The position numbers and the translations under genes are program-made. A DNA stretch of 64,000 bases from Pseudarthrobacter sp. NamB4 (GTDB lineage: Bacteria > Actinomycetota > Actinomycetes > Actinomycetales > Micrococcaceae), in the NCBI RefSeq assembly GCF_005796185.1, contig NZ_VAHM01000011.1:62001-126000 (forward strand), written 5' to 3'. The first letter of the stretch is position 1, and each line of letters begins with the position of its first letter. This document shows, piece by piece, positions 53,817 to 62,955 of the stretch. Under the pieces are notes generated by a model. The model did not search any database and had not been told where the DNA came from. It saw only the letters and a program-made list of their open reading frames with translations.

Positions 53817-56366
53817 TCAAATCGAGATCTGTCTGGGTATTCGCTGGTGATCCCCTCGGAGGGCAGCCGACAGATAGGGGGCGGTGCGGCTCGTGCGGGA
53901 GGCGGCGACGGCGGCAGGTGTACCGGTTGCCATGATCCGGCCGCCTTTCTCCCCTCCGGAGGGGCCGAGATCGATGACCCAGTCCGCGCCCGCCACCACG
54001 GCCATCTCATGCTCAACAACCACCACGGAATTTCCGGCGTCCACCAGGCCATGAAGCTGCGTCATCAGCAGCTTTACATCTGCTGGGTGCAGCCCGGTGG
54101 TGGGCTCATCAAGCAGGTAGAGGGTGTGGCCCCGTTGTGCGCGTTGCAGCTCGGTAGCAAGCTTGATGCGCTGCGCCTCCCCGCCTGAAAGTTCCGTAGC
54201 CGGCTGCCCGAGCCGCAGGTAGCCAAGGCCGACGTCCTGCAGACTCTTGAGGCTTCGTGCTGCGGCTGGAACATCGCCCAGGAAACCTGCGGCGGCATCC
54301 ACGGTCATCGCCAGGACCTCGGCTATGGTCCTGCCCCGGTACTCCACCTCAAGGGTTTCCGGGTTGTAGCGGGATCCTCCGCACTCAGGGCAGGGACCGT
54401 AGCTGCCGGGCAGGAAGAGCAGTTCGACGGCGACGAAGCCCTCGCCCTGACAGGTTTCGCAGCGCCCGCCCGCCACGTTGAAGGAGAACCTTCCGGCGGC
54501 GAAACCGCGCACTTTGGCCTGCTCCGTCGCCGCGAAGACCTTCCGGACGGCGTCAAAGAGGCCGGTGTACGTTGCGAGGTTGGAACGGGGAGTCCGGCCG
54601 ATGGGTTTCTGGTCCACGGTCACCAGCCGGTCGATCCGGTGGTTGCCCGCCACGGATCCGAGCGCCAGGGGGTCCGCCGCTTCTTCCGGCTCAGCAACGG
54701 TGTTCTGGAGGCCCGCCCCCACCACCTCGCCGAGGACCTTGCCCACAAGCGTGGATTTTCCCGAGCCCGAAACACCCGTAACGGCGGTCAGCACACCCAG
54801 GGGAAAACGGGCGTCCAGCCCGCGCAGGTTGTGCCTCCTGATGCCGTTCAATTCCAGCCATTCCTTCGGCACCCTGACCGGGCCGGTTCCGGCACCCGTG
54901 GCCCGTCCGCCGTTGTTGAACAGGAACGGCCGGGTGACGGATGCTTCTATGCCGGCCAGGCCCTCAACGGGTCCGCTGTACAGCACCTCCCCGCCGCCTT
55001 CACCGGCGCGCGGTCCCACGTCCACCAGCCAGTCGGCCCGGCGCACCACGTCCATGTTGTGTTCCACGACGAACACGGAGTTGCCGGACGACTTCAATTG
55101 CTCCAGCACCTCCAGCAGGGGCTCCGCATCGGCCGGATGAAGCCCCGCAGATGGCTCATCCAGGACGTAGATGACACCGAACAGGCCCGAACGCAGCTGA
55201 GTGGCGATCCGGAGCCGCTGCATTTCGCCTGGCGACAGGGTAGGAGTGGCCCGCCCCAGGGCAAGGTAGCCGAGCCCCAGGTCCAGCAGCACTCTGACGC
55301 GGTGGAGCAGGTCGCGGGTAATGGCTACCGCCACCTCGTTCGATTCCCCGGAAAGCTGCGTCCGCGAGGCCACCGCGGCATCGTTCAGCTCGGCAGTGGG
55401 ACGGAGGATTTCCGCCAGCTCCACCATGGGCAGCCGGTTGAGGTCCGCAATGGTCCTGCCTGCGAAGGTCACACCCAAGGCCGCAGGCGTCAGGCCGGTA
55501 CCCACGCAGCGCGGGCAGGGGCCGGATTCCATGTAGGCAAGCACGCGTTCCCGCATGGAGGCGCTCTGCGAATCCGCCAGCGTATGCAGGACGTAGCTCC
55601 TGGCGCTCCAGAACCGCCCCTTGTACGGCTTGGCCACGCGGTCACGCTGGGGGATTATCTCCACGACCGGATGCTCCTCCGTAAAGAGGATCCAGTCCCG
55701 GTGTTTTTTCGGCAGCTTGCGCCACGGGACGTCGACATCGTAGCCCAGGTGGGTGAGGATGTCCCGCAGGTTCTTCCCCTGCCACGCGCCGGGCCAGGCA
55801 GCGATGGCCCCGTCCCGGATGGACAGGGACGGGTCCGGGACCAGCGATGATTCCGTCACTGTGTGGGCGGCGCCCAGGCCGTGGCAGTCGCGGCAGGCGC
55901 CGGCGGCAGTATTGGGCGAGAAGGCGTCCGAATCCAGCTGACTGCTGCCAGCGGGGTAGGTTCCGGCGCGGGAAAAAAGCATGCGCAGGGAGTTGGACAG
56001 CGTGGTGACAGTCCCCACCGTGGAGCGGCTGCTGGGAGCGCCCCTGCGTTGTTGAAGGGCGACGGCGGGCGGCAGCCCGCTGATCAATTCCACTTTGGGA
56101 TTGTGGCCCTGCTGGATGAGGCGGCGGGCGTAGGGTGCCACTGATTCGAAGTACCGTCGCTGAGCTTCTGCATAGATGGTGCCGAACGCCAGGGACGACT
56201 TGCCTGATCCTGAGACGCCGGTGAATGCGACGATTGAGTCACGGGGGACATCCACATTCACGTTGCGGAGATTGTTTTCACGGGCACCCCGGACCCGTAC
56301 GAATCCGTCGCTTCCCGATGGGAAAGCCGGGTACTGCAGGTCATCAGCGTGCTTGGCGTTCTGCAT
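53817..56366 (-). CDS. Short UvrA-like ABC ATPase (UvrA class II)
   Basis: 849 residues from the ATG at 56366, shorter than housekeeping UvrA (about 950) because the UvrB-binding insert is reduced. Two ABC cassettes: Walker A at 50-58 (GVSGSGKSS) and near 530 (GVSGSGKST), signature LSPGEMQRLRIA and LSGGEAQRIKLA, Walker B VIYVLDEPSAGLHP and LYLLDEPTTGLHP. Zinc modules CRDCHGLG/CPRCVGTG and CETCQGEG/CPECGGSRY. Such paralogues are linked to drug resistance or damage tolerance rather than core NER. Confidence 0.88.
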   Translation of the reverse strand: MQNAKHADDLQYPAFPSGSDGFVRVRGARENNLRNVNVDVPRDSIVAFTGVSGSGKSSLAFGTIYAEAQRRYFESVAPYARRLIQQGHNPKVELISGLPPAVALQQRRGAPSSRSTVGTVTTLSNSLRMLFSRAGTYPAGSSQLDSDAFSPNTAAGACRDCHGLGAAHTVTESSLVPDPSLSIRDGAIAAWPGAWQGKNLRDILTHLGYDVDVPWRKLPKKHRDWILFTEEHPVVEIIPQRDRVAKPYKGRFWSARSYVLHTLADSQSASMRERVLAYMESGPCPRCVGTGLTPAALGVTFAGRTIADLNRLPMVELAEILRPTAELNDAAVASRTQLSGESNEVAVAITRDLLHRVRVLLDLGLGYLALGRATPTLSPGEMQRLRIATQLRSGLFGVIYVLDEPSAGLHPADAEPLLEVLEQLKSSGNSVFVVEHNMDVVRRADWLVDVGPRAGEGGGEVLYSGPVEGLAGIEASVTRPFLFNNGGRATGAGTGPVRVPKEWLELNGIRRHNLRGLDARFPLGVLTAVTGVSGSGKSTLVGKVLGEVVGAGLQNTVAEPEEAADPLALGSVAGNHRIDRLVTVDQKPIGRTPRSNLATYTGLFDAVRKVFAATEQAKVRGFAAGRFSFNVAGGRCETCQGEGFVAVELLFLPGSYGPCPECGGSRYNPETLEVEYRGRTIAEVLAMTVDAAAGFLGDVPAAARSLKSLQDVGLGYLRLGQPATELSGGEAQRIKLATELQRAQRGHTLYLLDEPTTGLHPADVKLLMTQLHGLVDAGNSVVVVEHEMAVVAGADWVIDLGPSGGEKGGRIMATGTPAAVAASRTSRTAPYLSAALRGDHQRIPRQISI

Positions 56367-56414
56367 TGGCTCGACTCTAGTGGTGATTGCGCTGCAGGGC
56401 ATTATCCTGACCCG

Positions 56415-57479
56415 ATGGAAAACTTTGCGGGCGGCACTGCCGAGCCTGAAACAGAACCGGACGCAGCTCGTGTGGAAGTGCTGGCCTTACCACTCCCTGT
56501 GGCGGAGCTGCACCTGCACATTGAGGGAACCCTTCAGCCCGAGCTGATCTTTGCCCTCGCGGAGCGGAACGGCATCAAGTTGCCCTATGCAGGGCTCGAT
56601 GAGCTGCGGGAAAGGTACGAGTTCACCGACCTGCAGTCCTTTCTCGACCTGTACTACGCGAACATGGCCGTGCTGCAGACGGAGCAGGACTTCGCCGACA
56701 TGACCCGCGCCTATCTGGAACGGGCGGCAGTTGCGGGGGTGCGGCACGCAGAAATAATGATGGACCCCCAGGCACACCTCTCGCGCGGCATCTCGCTGGA
56801 AACGTGCGTCAACGGCGTGGCCTCGGTGCTCGCCACCTCACACGAGGACTTCGGGATCTCCACCCTGCTGATCGCCGCCTTCCTTCGGGATCTGCCGGAG
56901 GAGTCTGCACTTGAGGTGCTGGACGGCCTGCTGGCCATGGACGCGCCGATCGCCGCGGTTGGCCTGGATTCAGCTGAGGTGGGCAATCCGCCGTCGAAGT
57001 TCGAGCGGCTTTATGACAGAGCGCGGGAAGCGGGGCTCCGGCTGACGGCGCACGCGGGCGAGGAGGGGCCGGCGTCGTACATTGTCGAAGCCCTGGACAT
57101 CCTTGGGGTGGAGCGCATCGACCACGGCATCCGCTGCATGGAAGATCCGGACCTGGTGGAGCGGTTGGTGGATGCGCGGATCCCGCTCACCGTCTGCCCG
57201 CTCTCCAACGTACGGCTGCGCGCGGTGGACACCCTGGCGGACCATCCCCTGCCTGCGATGCTGGCGGCGGGCCTGAATGTGTCCGTCAACTCCGATGACC
57301 CGGCGTACTTCGGGGGCTACGTGGATGACAACTTTGCCCAGCTTGGCGCGGTGTTCGAACTCTCGGATTTCGACAAGGCCAGGCTGGCAGCCAACTCCAT
57401 CCATTCATCCTTCGCTTCCGAGGAGCGCAAGGCCGAACTGCTGGACGAACTGAACGGCAGGGAAGTGCCGCACCCTTAG
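56415..57479 (+). CDS. Adenine/adenosine deaminase
   Basis: 354 residues. Zinc and catalytic motifs of the adenosine deaminase superfamily: ELHLHIEGT (His33, His35), LTAHAGEE, DHGIRC and VNSDDPAYFGGYVDDNF. The SDDPAYFGGY form is typical of adenine deaminases, where adenosine deaminases have TDDP followed by other residues, so adenine is the more likely substrate (inference). Divergent from the uvrA-like gene with only 48 bases between. Confidence 0.86.
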   Translation: MENFAGGTAEPETEPDAARVEVLALPLPVAELHLHIEGTLQPELIFALAERNGIKLPYAGLDELRERYEFTDLQSFLDLYYANMAVLQTEQDFADMTRAYLERAAVAGVRHAEIMMDPQAHLSRGISLETCVNGVASVLATSHEDFGISTLLIAAFLRDLPEESALEVLDGLLAMDAPIAAVGLDSAEVGNPPSKFERLYDRAREAGLRLTAHAGEEGPASYIVEALDILGVERIDHGIRCMEDPDLVERLVDARIPLTVCPLSNVRLRAVDTLADHPLPAMLAAGLNVSVNSDDPAYFGGYVDDNFAQLGAVFELSDFDKARLAANSIHSSFASEERKAELLDELNGREVPHP

Positions 57480-57794
57480 CGAAGTCCTGCCGCGATCTCC
57501 CTAAGGCCTCAGGTCCGGGGCACTTGCCCATCCGGCAACGCGTCCCAGACAACAACCGCCCCGTCATGCCGCTAAACTGGGTGCCGCAGGCGTGTCCGGG
57601 AAGTGCAGAGCGGCGCCCATGTCAGCGCTCACGGGTTGTGCAGTCAGCCCGTTTTCCCGAGACTGCAGCCTCAATTGTTGGGATGTCCGCTTAATAGTCG
57701 GTCACGACACGCAGTGTTAACCATTTCAAGTCGCGCGATCTAACCGGCAATTGGCAAGATGCCTAAGACCGATCGCTTTTTATAAAGGGGAATC
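57480..57794 (+). other. 315-base gap upstream of the X25 fusion gene
   Basis: No gene supported on either strand. The last bases carry AAGGGG as ribosome binding site before the ATG at 57795. No convincing -35/-10 pair, terminator or RNA could be identified, though the length suggests a regulatory leader. Confidence 0.5.
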
Positions 57795-58718
57795 ATGGCT
57801 AAGTCCACCGCAGAAAACACCTTCCTCCGACTCAAGACCGTCCTGGATGTCCTGACCGAAGGTGTGTGGTCCGGCGAAACACTGAACGCCGGCCAGGTCC
57901 TTGCGGAGGCAACGGCCCGTGTGCCGTTCAACGAGCATGAGGCCGAGCTCCTCAGCGGCGGCATTCCCCGCGGCCACAAGACGCTGACCTCTGCCAGCGC
58001 CAAACTGGTCAAGGCCGGCTGGCTGGTCAAGGGCCGCTCCGGCTGGACCATCACCGAGGAAGGCATGCGCGCCACGGTTGCCTTCCCGGATGCAGTGTCC
58101 TTTGCCACCGCCCTCGACGCCGGCGCTCCCGTCCCTGCCGACGTGCAGGTTCCCACCGCTCCCGAAGGCTTCGTCCGCAAGACCACCGCCGCCCCCGCCC
58201 CTGCGCAGCCGGCTGAGAAGACGGAAGCCAAGAAGAGCGCCAAGAAGACTCCCGCCAAGAAGGCTGCCTCCGCGGTGGGCAAGGCAGCCAAGGCACTCGA
58301 GGACGCCGTCGAGCCCGTTGTGAAGGCTGTCCGCAAGGGCAAGGCGCCTGCCAAGGCTGAGGAAGCTGCCGCACCGGTTGCTGCCGAATCCTTCGAGGGC
58401 CCGGACGTTGAGAAGCACCCGCAGCCTGAAGCTGTGGCTGTGGCCGGCGACTTCAACACGATTCTGGGTGCTCCCGAGAACTGGGCGCCGCAGTACGACG
58501 AAGCCCAGATGGAGTTCGACTTCCTGGACCAGCTCTGGAAGAAGAGCGCCGACCTGCCCGCCGGGCACTACACGTTCAAGATCGCCCTGAACCGTTCCTG
58601 GGATGAAAACTACGGCGCGTTCGGCACCTTCGACGGGCCCAACCACGAGCTGCACCATGCCGGCGGCACGGTGACGATCCGCTACAACCACAGCACCCGG
58701 GACATCACCATCAACTAG
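57795..58718 (+). CDS. Fusion protein: Mrr_N-like winged helix, Lys/Ala-rich linker, X25/CBM48-like domain
   Basis: 307 residues. Residues about 5-98 form a winged-helix domain like the N-terminus of Mrr (LRLKTVLDVLTEGVW, SASAKLVKAGWLVKGRSGWT). Residues about 130-195 are a histone-H1-like Lys/Ala/Pro stretch (EAKKSAKKTPAKKAASA). Residues about 214-307 match the X25 domain of pullulanases (VAVAGDFNTILGAPENW, LPAGHYTFKIALNRSWDENY, ITIN). No signal peptide, so it is cytoplasmic. DNA binding by the first two parts is likely; the ligand of the third is unknown. I know of no assigned function. Confidence 0.75.
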   Translation: MAKSTAENTFLRLKTVLDVLTEGVWSGETLNAGQVLAEATARVPFNEHEAELLSGGIPRGHKTLTSASAKLVKAGWLVKGRSGWTITEEGMRATVAFPDAVSFATALDAGAPVPADVQVPTAPEGFVRKTTAAPAPAQPAEKTEAKKSAKKTPAKKAASAVGKAAKALEDAVEPVVKAVRKGKAPAKAEEAAAPVAAESFEGPDVEKHPQPEAVAVAGDFNTILGAPENWAPQYDEAQMEFDFLDQLWKKSADLPAGHYTFKIALNRSWDENYGAFGTFDGPNHELHHAGGTVTIRYNHSTRDITIN

Positions 58719-58827
58719 GCGCCTCCGCTTTCTCCAACTGGCTCGCAGTTAACGCCGCGAAACCGCGTTTTCAGTGCAATAACTGCGGCCCAGTTGGGGG
58801 AGCGGCTGGGCCAAAGGAGGTCCACCG

Positions 58828-59142
58828 ATGGCACGCCACGCAGAATCGTCTCCGGCCAGCGGCTCAGCTGACCAGGTGCGGTTGGATGCACGGGTCTACG
58901 GTATGGTGCAGGGCGTGGGCTTCCGCTACTGGACCATGGGCAAGGCTGAACAGTTGGGCCTCACCGGGGAAGTCCGGAATCTTGACGACGGCTCCGTCGC
59001 CCTGGTTGCCGAGGGCCCAAAGTGGAAAGTCCACGAGCTCCGCGAATGGCTGAACTCCGGCGGGACACCCGGCCGGGTGGAGCGGGTGGAGGACTCGCTT
59101 TCCCCGGCAGAGGGAAGCTACCGGGGCTTCAGCGCCCGCTGA
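58828..59142 (+). CDS. acyP: Acylphosphatase
   Basis: 104 residues. Catalytic Arg in GVGFRYW and Asn in VRNLDDGSV. AAAGGAGG lies 9 bases before the ATG. Hydrolyses acyl phosphates in the cytoplasm. The first 15 residues are an extra disordered tail. It ends 2 bases from the convergent nuclease-helicase gene. Confidence 0.93.
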   Translation: MARHAESSPASGSADQVRLDARVYGMVQGVGFRYWTMGKAEQLGLTGEVRNLDDGSVALVAEGPKWKVHELREWLNSGGTPGRVERVEDSLSPAEGSYRGFSAR

Positions 59143-59144
59143 AC

Positions 59145-62100
59145 TTACCGCCGGATCGAGCGGGACGCTTCGTCCCCGCGGCTTCCGGCCGGGGCGCTAA
59201 GCCCGATGAACGCGCCCAGTTCCTCCAGGGCAGCAGGCCTTTGCGGCATGTAGCTGGTGAGTTCTGGGGAGCGGATAATTACTGCCCGCCACTGCCCCCG
59301 TGACACAGCCACATTGATCCGGTTCCGGTTCAGCAGGAACTCGGCTCCCCGCGGCGCCTCGGCCACCGCTGAGCACGCCATGGACACGAGCACCACGGGC
59401 GCCTCCTGGCCCTGGAACTTGTCCACCGTCCCCACCCGCACCTCCGGCAGGCCGGCCTCCTCCAAAGTCTTCCGGATGAGGTGGACCTGGGCATTGTAGG
59501 CAGCCACCACCAGGAGATCCTGCTGGTCCAGCGGCCGGGATCCGCTGTCCGCTCCCGGCTTCCATTTCAGTCCGAGGTGCCTCCGAGCCTGGCGGACTAC
59601 CTCAGCGGCCTCCTCCCTGGAAGCTGTGGTGTTGCCGCTGTGCTCAACGAAGACCGTTTCGACGCCGGGCGGCAGGTCTTCGAGGCTGCGCAGGGATGCG
59701 GCGGGCGCGGACTGCAGCCTCCCCTCGTAGCTGAGCCGGGAGACGGCGCGGCAAAGCCCGGGATGCATCCGCCAGCTGTCCGCGAGGAAGTAACCGAGCC
59801 TCGGGGGCAGGGTGGAGTGCCCGGCGGCCAGCCAGCCGAGGGCCGACTCGTCCACCGGTTCGGGGTGCGCACCCTGACTGACCTGGGGAAGCTGCTGCGG
59901 ATCGCCCAGCAGGAGCAGGCGCTTGGCTGCGCGGGACACCGCCAAGGTGTTGGCCAGGCAGAACTGTCCCGCCTCGTCGATCACCAGCAGGTCCAGTGAG
60001 CCTGCCGGAACCTCCTTCCCGGTCATGGTCCATGCCGTTCCCCCCACCAGGCAACCACCGGGGGACTCCAGAAGTTGCGCAACATCACCGTCTCCGGCCA
60101 GGCTCCAGGGGACGTCGTGCGGGGCGTTCAGCTTCTTGGCCACGACCGCGGGATCAACCCCGCCGGTGGCGATGGCACAGCAAAGCAGGTTCTCCACGAC
60201 GTTGTGCGACTGGCCCACCACGCCGATCTTCCAGCCCTCGGCCACCAGCCGGCCGATGACGTGGGCGGCCACGAACGTCTTCCCGGTTCCGGGAGGGCCC
60301 TGCACCGCCAGGTACGAGCCGTCCAGGTCCCGGAGCGAGGCGGTGATGGCGGTTGCATAATCGGCCGCACCCCCGTCGCCATGCAGGACCTCCGCAGGGC
60401 CCGGCAGGGTGCTGAACCGTGGCGGCTGTTTGCGGAGGATATCCAGCCCAGGCTGGTTGGGCAGGGACGGCAGAGTTGAACCCACAATTCGGGCGATCCC
60501 GGCGATGGCAGTTTCGATGCTGGCGGTGCCGAGAGGCTGGTCCTCCGTCAGTGCTACCGGCAGGTGCGGGTACGCGGCAACCTTGCCTGACTCACGCTCG
60601 GCAATGGTGATGATCGTGTGCTCAGGGTTGTCAGGCGCCGGCGCCACTTCGCTGATCCTGGTCCCGAAGGAGAAGGCCCGGGTGCCGGGTGCAGCGTCAG
60701 GGGCAGTCATGCCGTCCGGGGGCGGAGCGTCGTAGAGCCGGCACCACGTGGATTCCGCGCGGAAATCGGAGCCCTCGGTCATGGTCCCGCGGAGCCGAAG
60801 GACCCGGGTGCGCATGCGTTCGCGGGGCTTAACCAGGGCCCAGTCCGACGCGACCTCGGCCGAGGACACCAGGAAGACGTTCCGCTGGTCCGACCAGTTG
60901 TCGACAGGTGCCTCCACCCGGTCAAAGTGCTGCCACCAGAATTGCTTGCGCTCGCGCCGGTGGTAGCCGGTGGCAGCGGCCACCAGGGCGATGGCGCGTT
61001 CGTCATCTGTCCAGGGCCGGTTGTCCGGAAGGTCCGCCAGGTATTCGCGCAGCCTGGTTTCCTCCGGAGTTTCCTCTGCGGGTGCGGGGCGCTCAGGACG
61101 CTCAGGACGATCTGCCGGCATGGACCCTGCAGGACCCCCGGCGGCAGCTTCATCTGCCAAGGGTTCTGCGGCAGCCGCGCCGCCGGCGAGTGCCCCTACC
61201 TCCAGCAGCCAGTCCCGGAGGCGAAGGGTGGAGAGGCAGTCGTACTGGTTGTAGTCCGAGATGGAAGCCAGCACCTTGTCTGCTTCGCCGTGGTGGCCGC
61301 CGTCCCGGGCCGCGCAGTAGGCAGCGTAGGCCACCACGGATGCTCCGGCATCCTTAACGTCGCCGGAACGCAGGTTGCTGCCCATGTAGAGCGGTTCGAG
61401 TTTCTTGATGGAGTAGGAGGGCTCCGAGATCCTCAGCGAATGCCGGACTTTGGCGTACAGGTCCACCAGCAACCCCTCCCGCAGCCAGTTGTCCACCGTC
61501 TCTTCCCCTGCCTGGTGCGACAGGGAGAGGTTGCGGAGCGCCGTCTTTTCGTACGCGGCATAGTGGTAGACGTGCATGTCCGGGAAACGTCTCCGCCGCT
61601 CCTCCACATACTCGAGGAAGTTAAGGAAGGCGTGGCGCTCCTCGGCGCGGGAGTGCGCCCAGAATGGACGGAATACCGGTTCCCCGGCGTCGCCGGCAAC
61701 GGGTGCCTCCACCACTCCGAACAGGTATTCGATGCCCCACGCGCCGGTCGCCGGATCCTGCCACAGGGGGTCACCTTCGAAGTCGAAAAAGATGTCGCCG
61801 GGGCTGGGCGGGGGGAGCTGCCCAATGGTGTTCTCCGGCAGGACCGTGAACGACACTGTGTGCGGCTGGCCGTCCTTGGTGAAGGTCCTGGAACCAGCCA
61901 CGGCGTCCAGGCCCAGCTGCATCCTCGCCTGAGCCCGCAGCCGGACCACGGAGTTCCTGGCGTCTTCGGCGGGCATGGCGGCGAGCTGGTCGATGGTGGT
62001 GATGTTTTGTTCGTGGAGTTTCCTCCGCTGGACGACGGACATTCCCGCCACCATCAGCAGGTCCCGGTGCACCTGCACCTGTTCGGCGCAGTAATCGCAC

Positions 62101-62831
62101 CGGCCGCAGTGAACCACTCCGGGCTGCTGCCACTGCACGCCGGCACCCGCAGCCCTGTGCTGCGCAGTCAGCTCCCGGAAGCGCCGGCGTCGTTCACGGA
62201 ACACCGGCAACAGGTCCGGAAGCGAGTGGCTGCTGCGGAGCCAGTCCTCGCCCACGCGGGTGCCCAGGACCAGGGTCACCGCCGGCGAGGGCTCGAGCCC
62301 CATCCCCAGCAGCTGGTCGCCGTAGGCTGCCAGCTGCAGCAGCGCGCCCACCTTCGCGTGGCGGGCGAGCTTTGTGTCCCAGACCTCGTAGCGGCCAGGT
62401 TCTCCCGTTCCAGCGGCTTCGTTGACCAGGAAGTCCGCGTAGCCCAGGAACTCCCCGTCAAAGAAGGTTGCCTGGAAAACCACGTTCGCCCCGGACCGGA
62501 GGGCGAGTTCGGTTTCCGCATGCTTGGCCTGGAGCTCACCGCGCAGATTCCGGCCGCGTTCGAGGCAATAGACACCACCGCCGCGGCTTGCGTCCCACTC
62601 ACCGTATTTGGCGATCAGGCTGGCCAGCACCGTGTGCTCGTGCCGGTCGCCCAGTTGGCCGGCGCGGACCTGCATCTCGTCCGCCGGAAACTCCGCCCTG
62701 GGGGAACGGCCGAGCTTTTCGTCCAGGACCCGGAGCGTGCGGTACTCACACGTGCTGGCGGCCACCAGGTCACTGGCGGAAAAGACCAGGTCCGGCGGCG
62801 CACCGGCAGCTGCAGCATCAAGCAAGAACAC
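59145..62831 (-). CDS. TM0106-type RecB-like nuclease, DEDD exonuclease and SF1 helicase fusion
   Basis: 1228 residues in three blocks. Residues 1-270: RecB-like PD-(D/E)xK nuclease (GYADFLVNEA, YEVWDTKLARHAK, LLQLAAYG) with Cys residues (CEYRTL; CGRCDYCAE) that may hold an iron-sulfur cluster. Residues about 345-560: DEDD exonuclease fold (FFDFEGDPLW, YNQYDCLSTLRLRDW). Residues about 840-1210: SF1 helicase (QGPPGTGKT near 845, VIDEAGQF near 950, TVDKFQGQEAPVV, RINVAVSRG). Likely DNA or RNA processing; known as the TM0106 family in actinobacteria. Unknown partner. Confidence 0.87.
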   Translation of the reverse strand: MFLLDAAAAGAPPDLVFSASDLVAASTCEYRTLRVLDEKLGRSPRAEFPADEMQVRAGQLGDRHEHTVLASLIAKYGEWDASRGGGVYCLERGRNLRGELQAKHAETELALRSGANVVFQATFFDGEFLGYADFLVNEAAGTGEPGRYEVWDTKLARHAKVGALLQLAAYGDQLLGMGLEPSPAVTLVLGTRVGEDWLRSSHSLPDLLPVFRERRRRFRELTAQHRAAGAGVQWQQPGVVHCGRCDYCAEQVQVHRDLLMVAGMSVVQRRKLHEQNITTIDQLAAMPAEDARNSVVRLRAQARMQLGLDAVAGSRTFTKDGQPHTVSFTVLPENTIGQLPPPSPGDIFFDFEGDPLWQDPATGAWGIEYLFGVVEAPVAGDAGEPVFRPFWAHSRAEERHAFLNFLEYVEERRRRFPDMHVYHYAAYEKTALRNLSLSHQAGEETVDNWLREGLLVDLYAKVRHSLRISEPSYSIKKLEPLYMGSNLRSGDVKDAGASVVAYAAYCAARDGGHHGEADKVLASISDYNQYDCLSTLRLRDWLLEVGALAGGAAAAEPLADEAAAGGPAGSMPADRPERPERPAPAEETPEETRLREYLADLPDNRPWTDDERAIALVAAATGYHRRERKQFWWQHFDRVEAPVDNWSDQRNVFLVSSAEVASDWALVKPRERMRTRVLRLRGTMTEGSDFRAESTWCRLYDAPPPDGMTAPDAAPGTRAFSFGTRISEVAPAPDNPEHTIITIAERESGKVAAYPHLPVALTEDQPLGTASIETAIAGIARIVGSTLPSLPNQPGLDILRKQPPRFSTLPGPAEVLHGDGGAADYATAITASLRDLDGSYLAVQGPPGTGKTFVAAHVIGRLVAEGWKIGVVGQSHNVVENLLCCAIATGGVDPAVVAKKLNAPHDVPWSLAGDGDVAQLLESPGGCLVGGTAWTMTGKEVPAGSLDLLVIDEAGQFCLANTLAVSRAAKRLLLLGDPQQLPQVSQGAHPEPVDESALGWLAAGHSTLPPRLGYFLADSWRMHPGLCRAVSRLSYEGRLQSAPAASLRSLEDLPPGVETVFVEHSGNTTASREEAAEVVRQARRHLGLKWKPGADSGSRPLDQQDLLVVAAYNAQVHLIRKTLEEAGLPEVRVGTVDKFQGQEAPVVLVSMACSAVAEAPRGAEFLLNRNRINVAVSRGQWRAVIIRSPELTSYMPQRPAALEELGAFIGLSAPAGSRGDEASRSIRR

Positions 62832-62955
62832 GGGGCCTCCCCATCGACAGCCGGGCTGTAAAGACCAGAGCCTGAAACGTCAGGCCGCGGGACGGTTTCC
62901 CTGGCCATGGTTCAAACGTAGCAAGGGGCACTGACAAACAGGCGGGCGGGACCGG
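62832..62955. other. Intergenic region
   Basis: 124 bases between the large nuclease-helicase gene and terC, both on the minus strand. It should contain the promoter of the former. No terminator recognised. Confidence 0.35.

Noticed and set aside
60618..62861. Long plus-strand frame opposite the nuclease-helicase gene
   Set aside because: Antisense shadow; all conserved nuclease and helicase motifs are on the minus strand.
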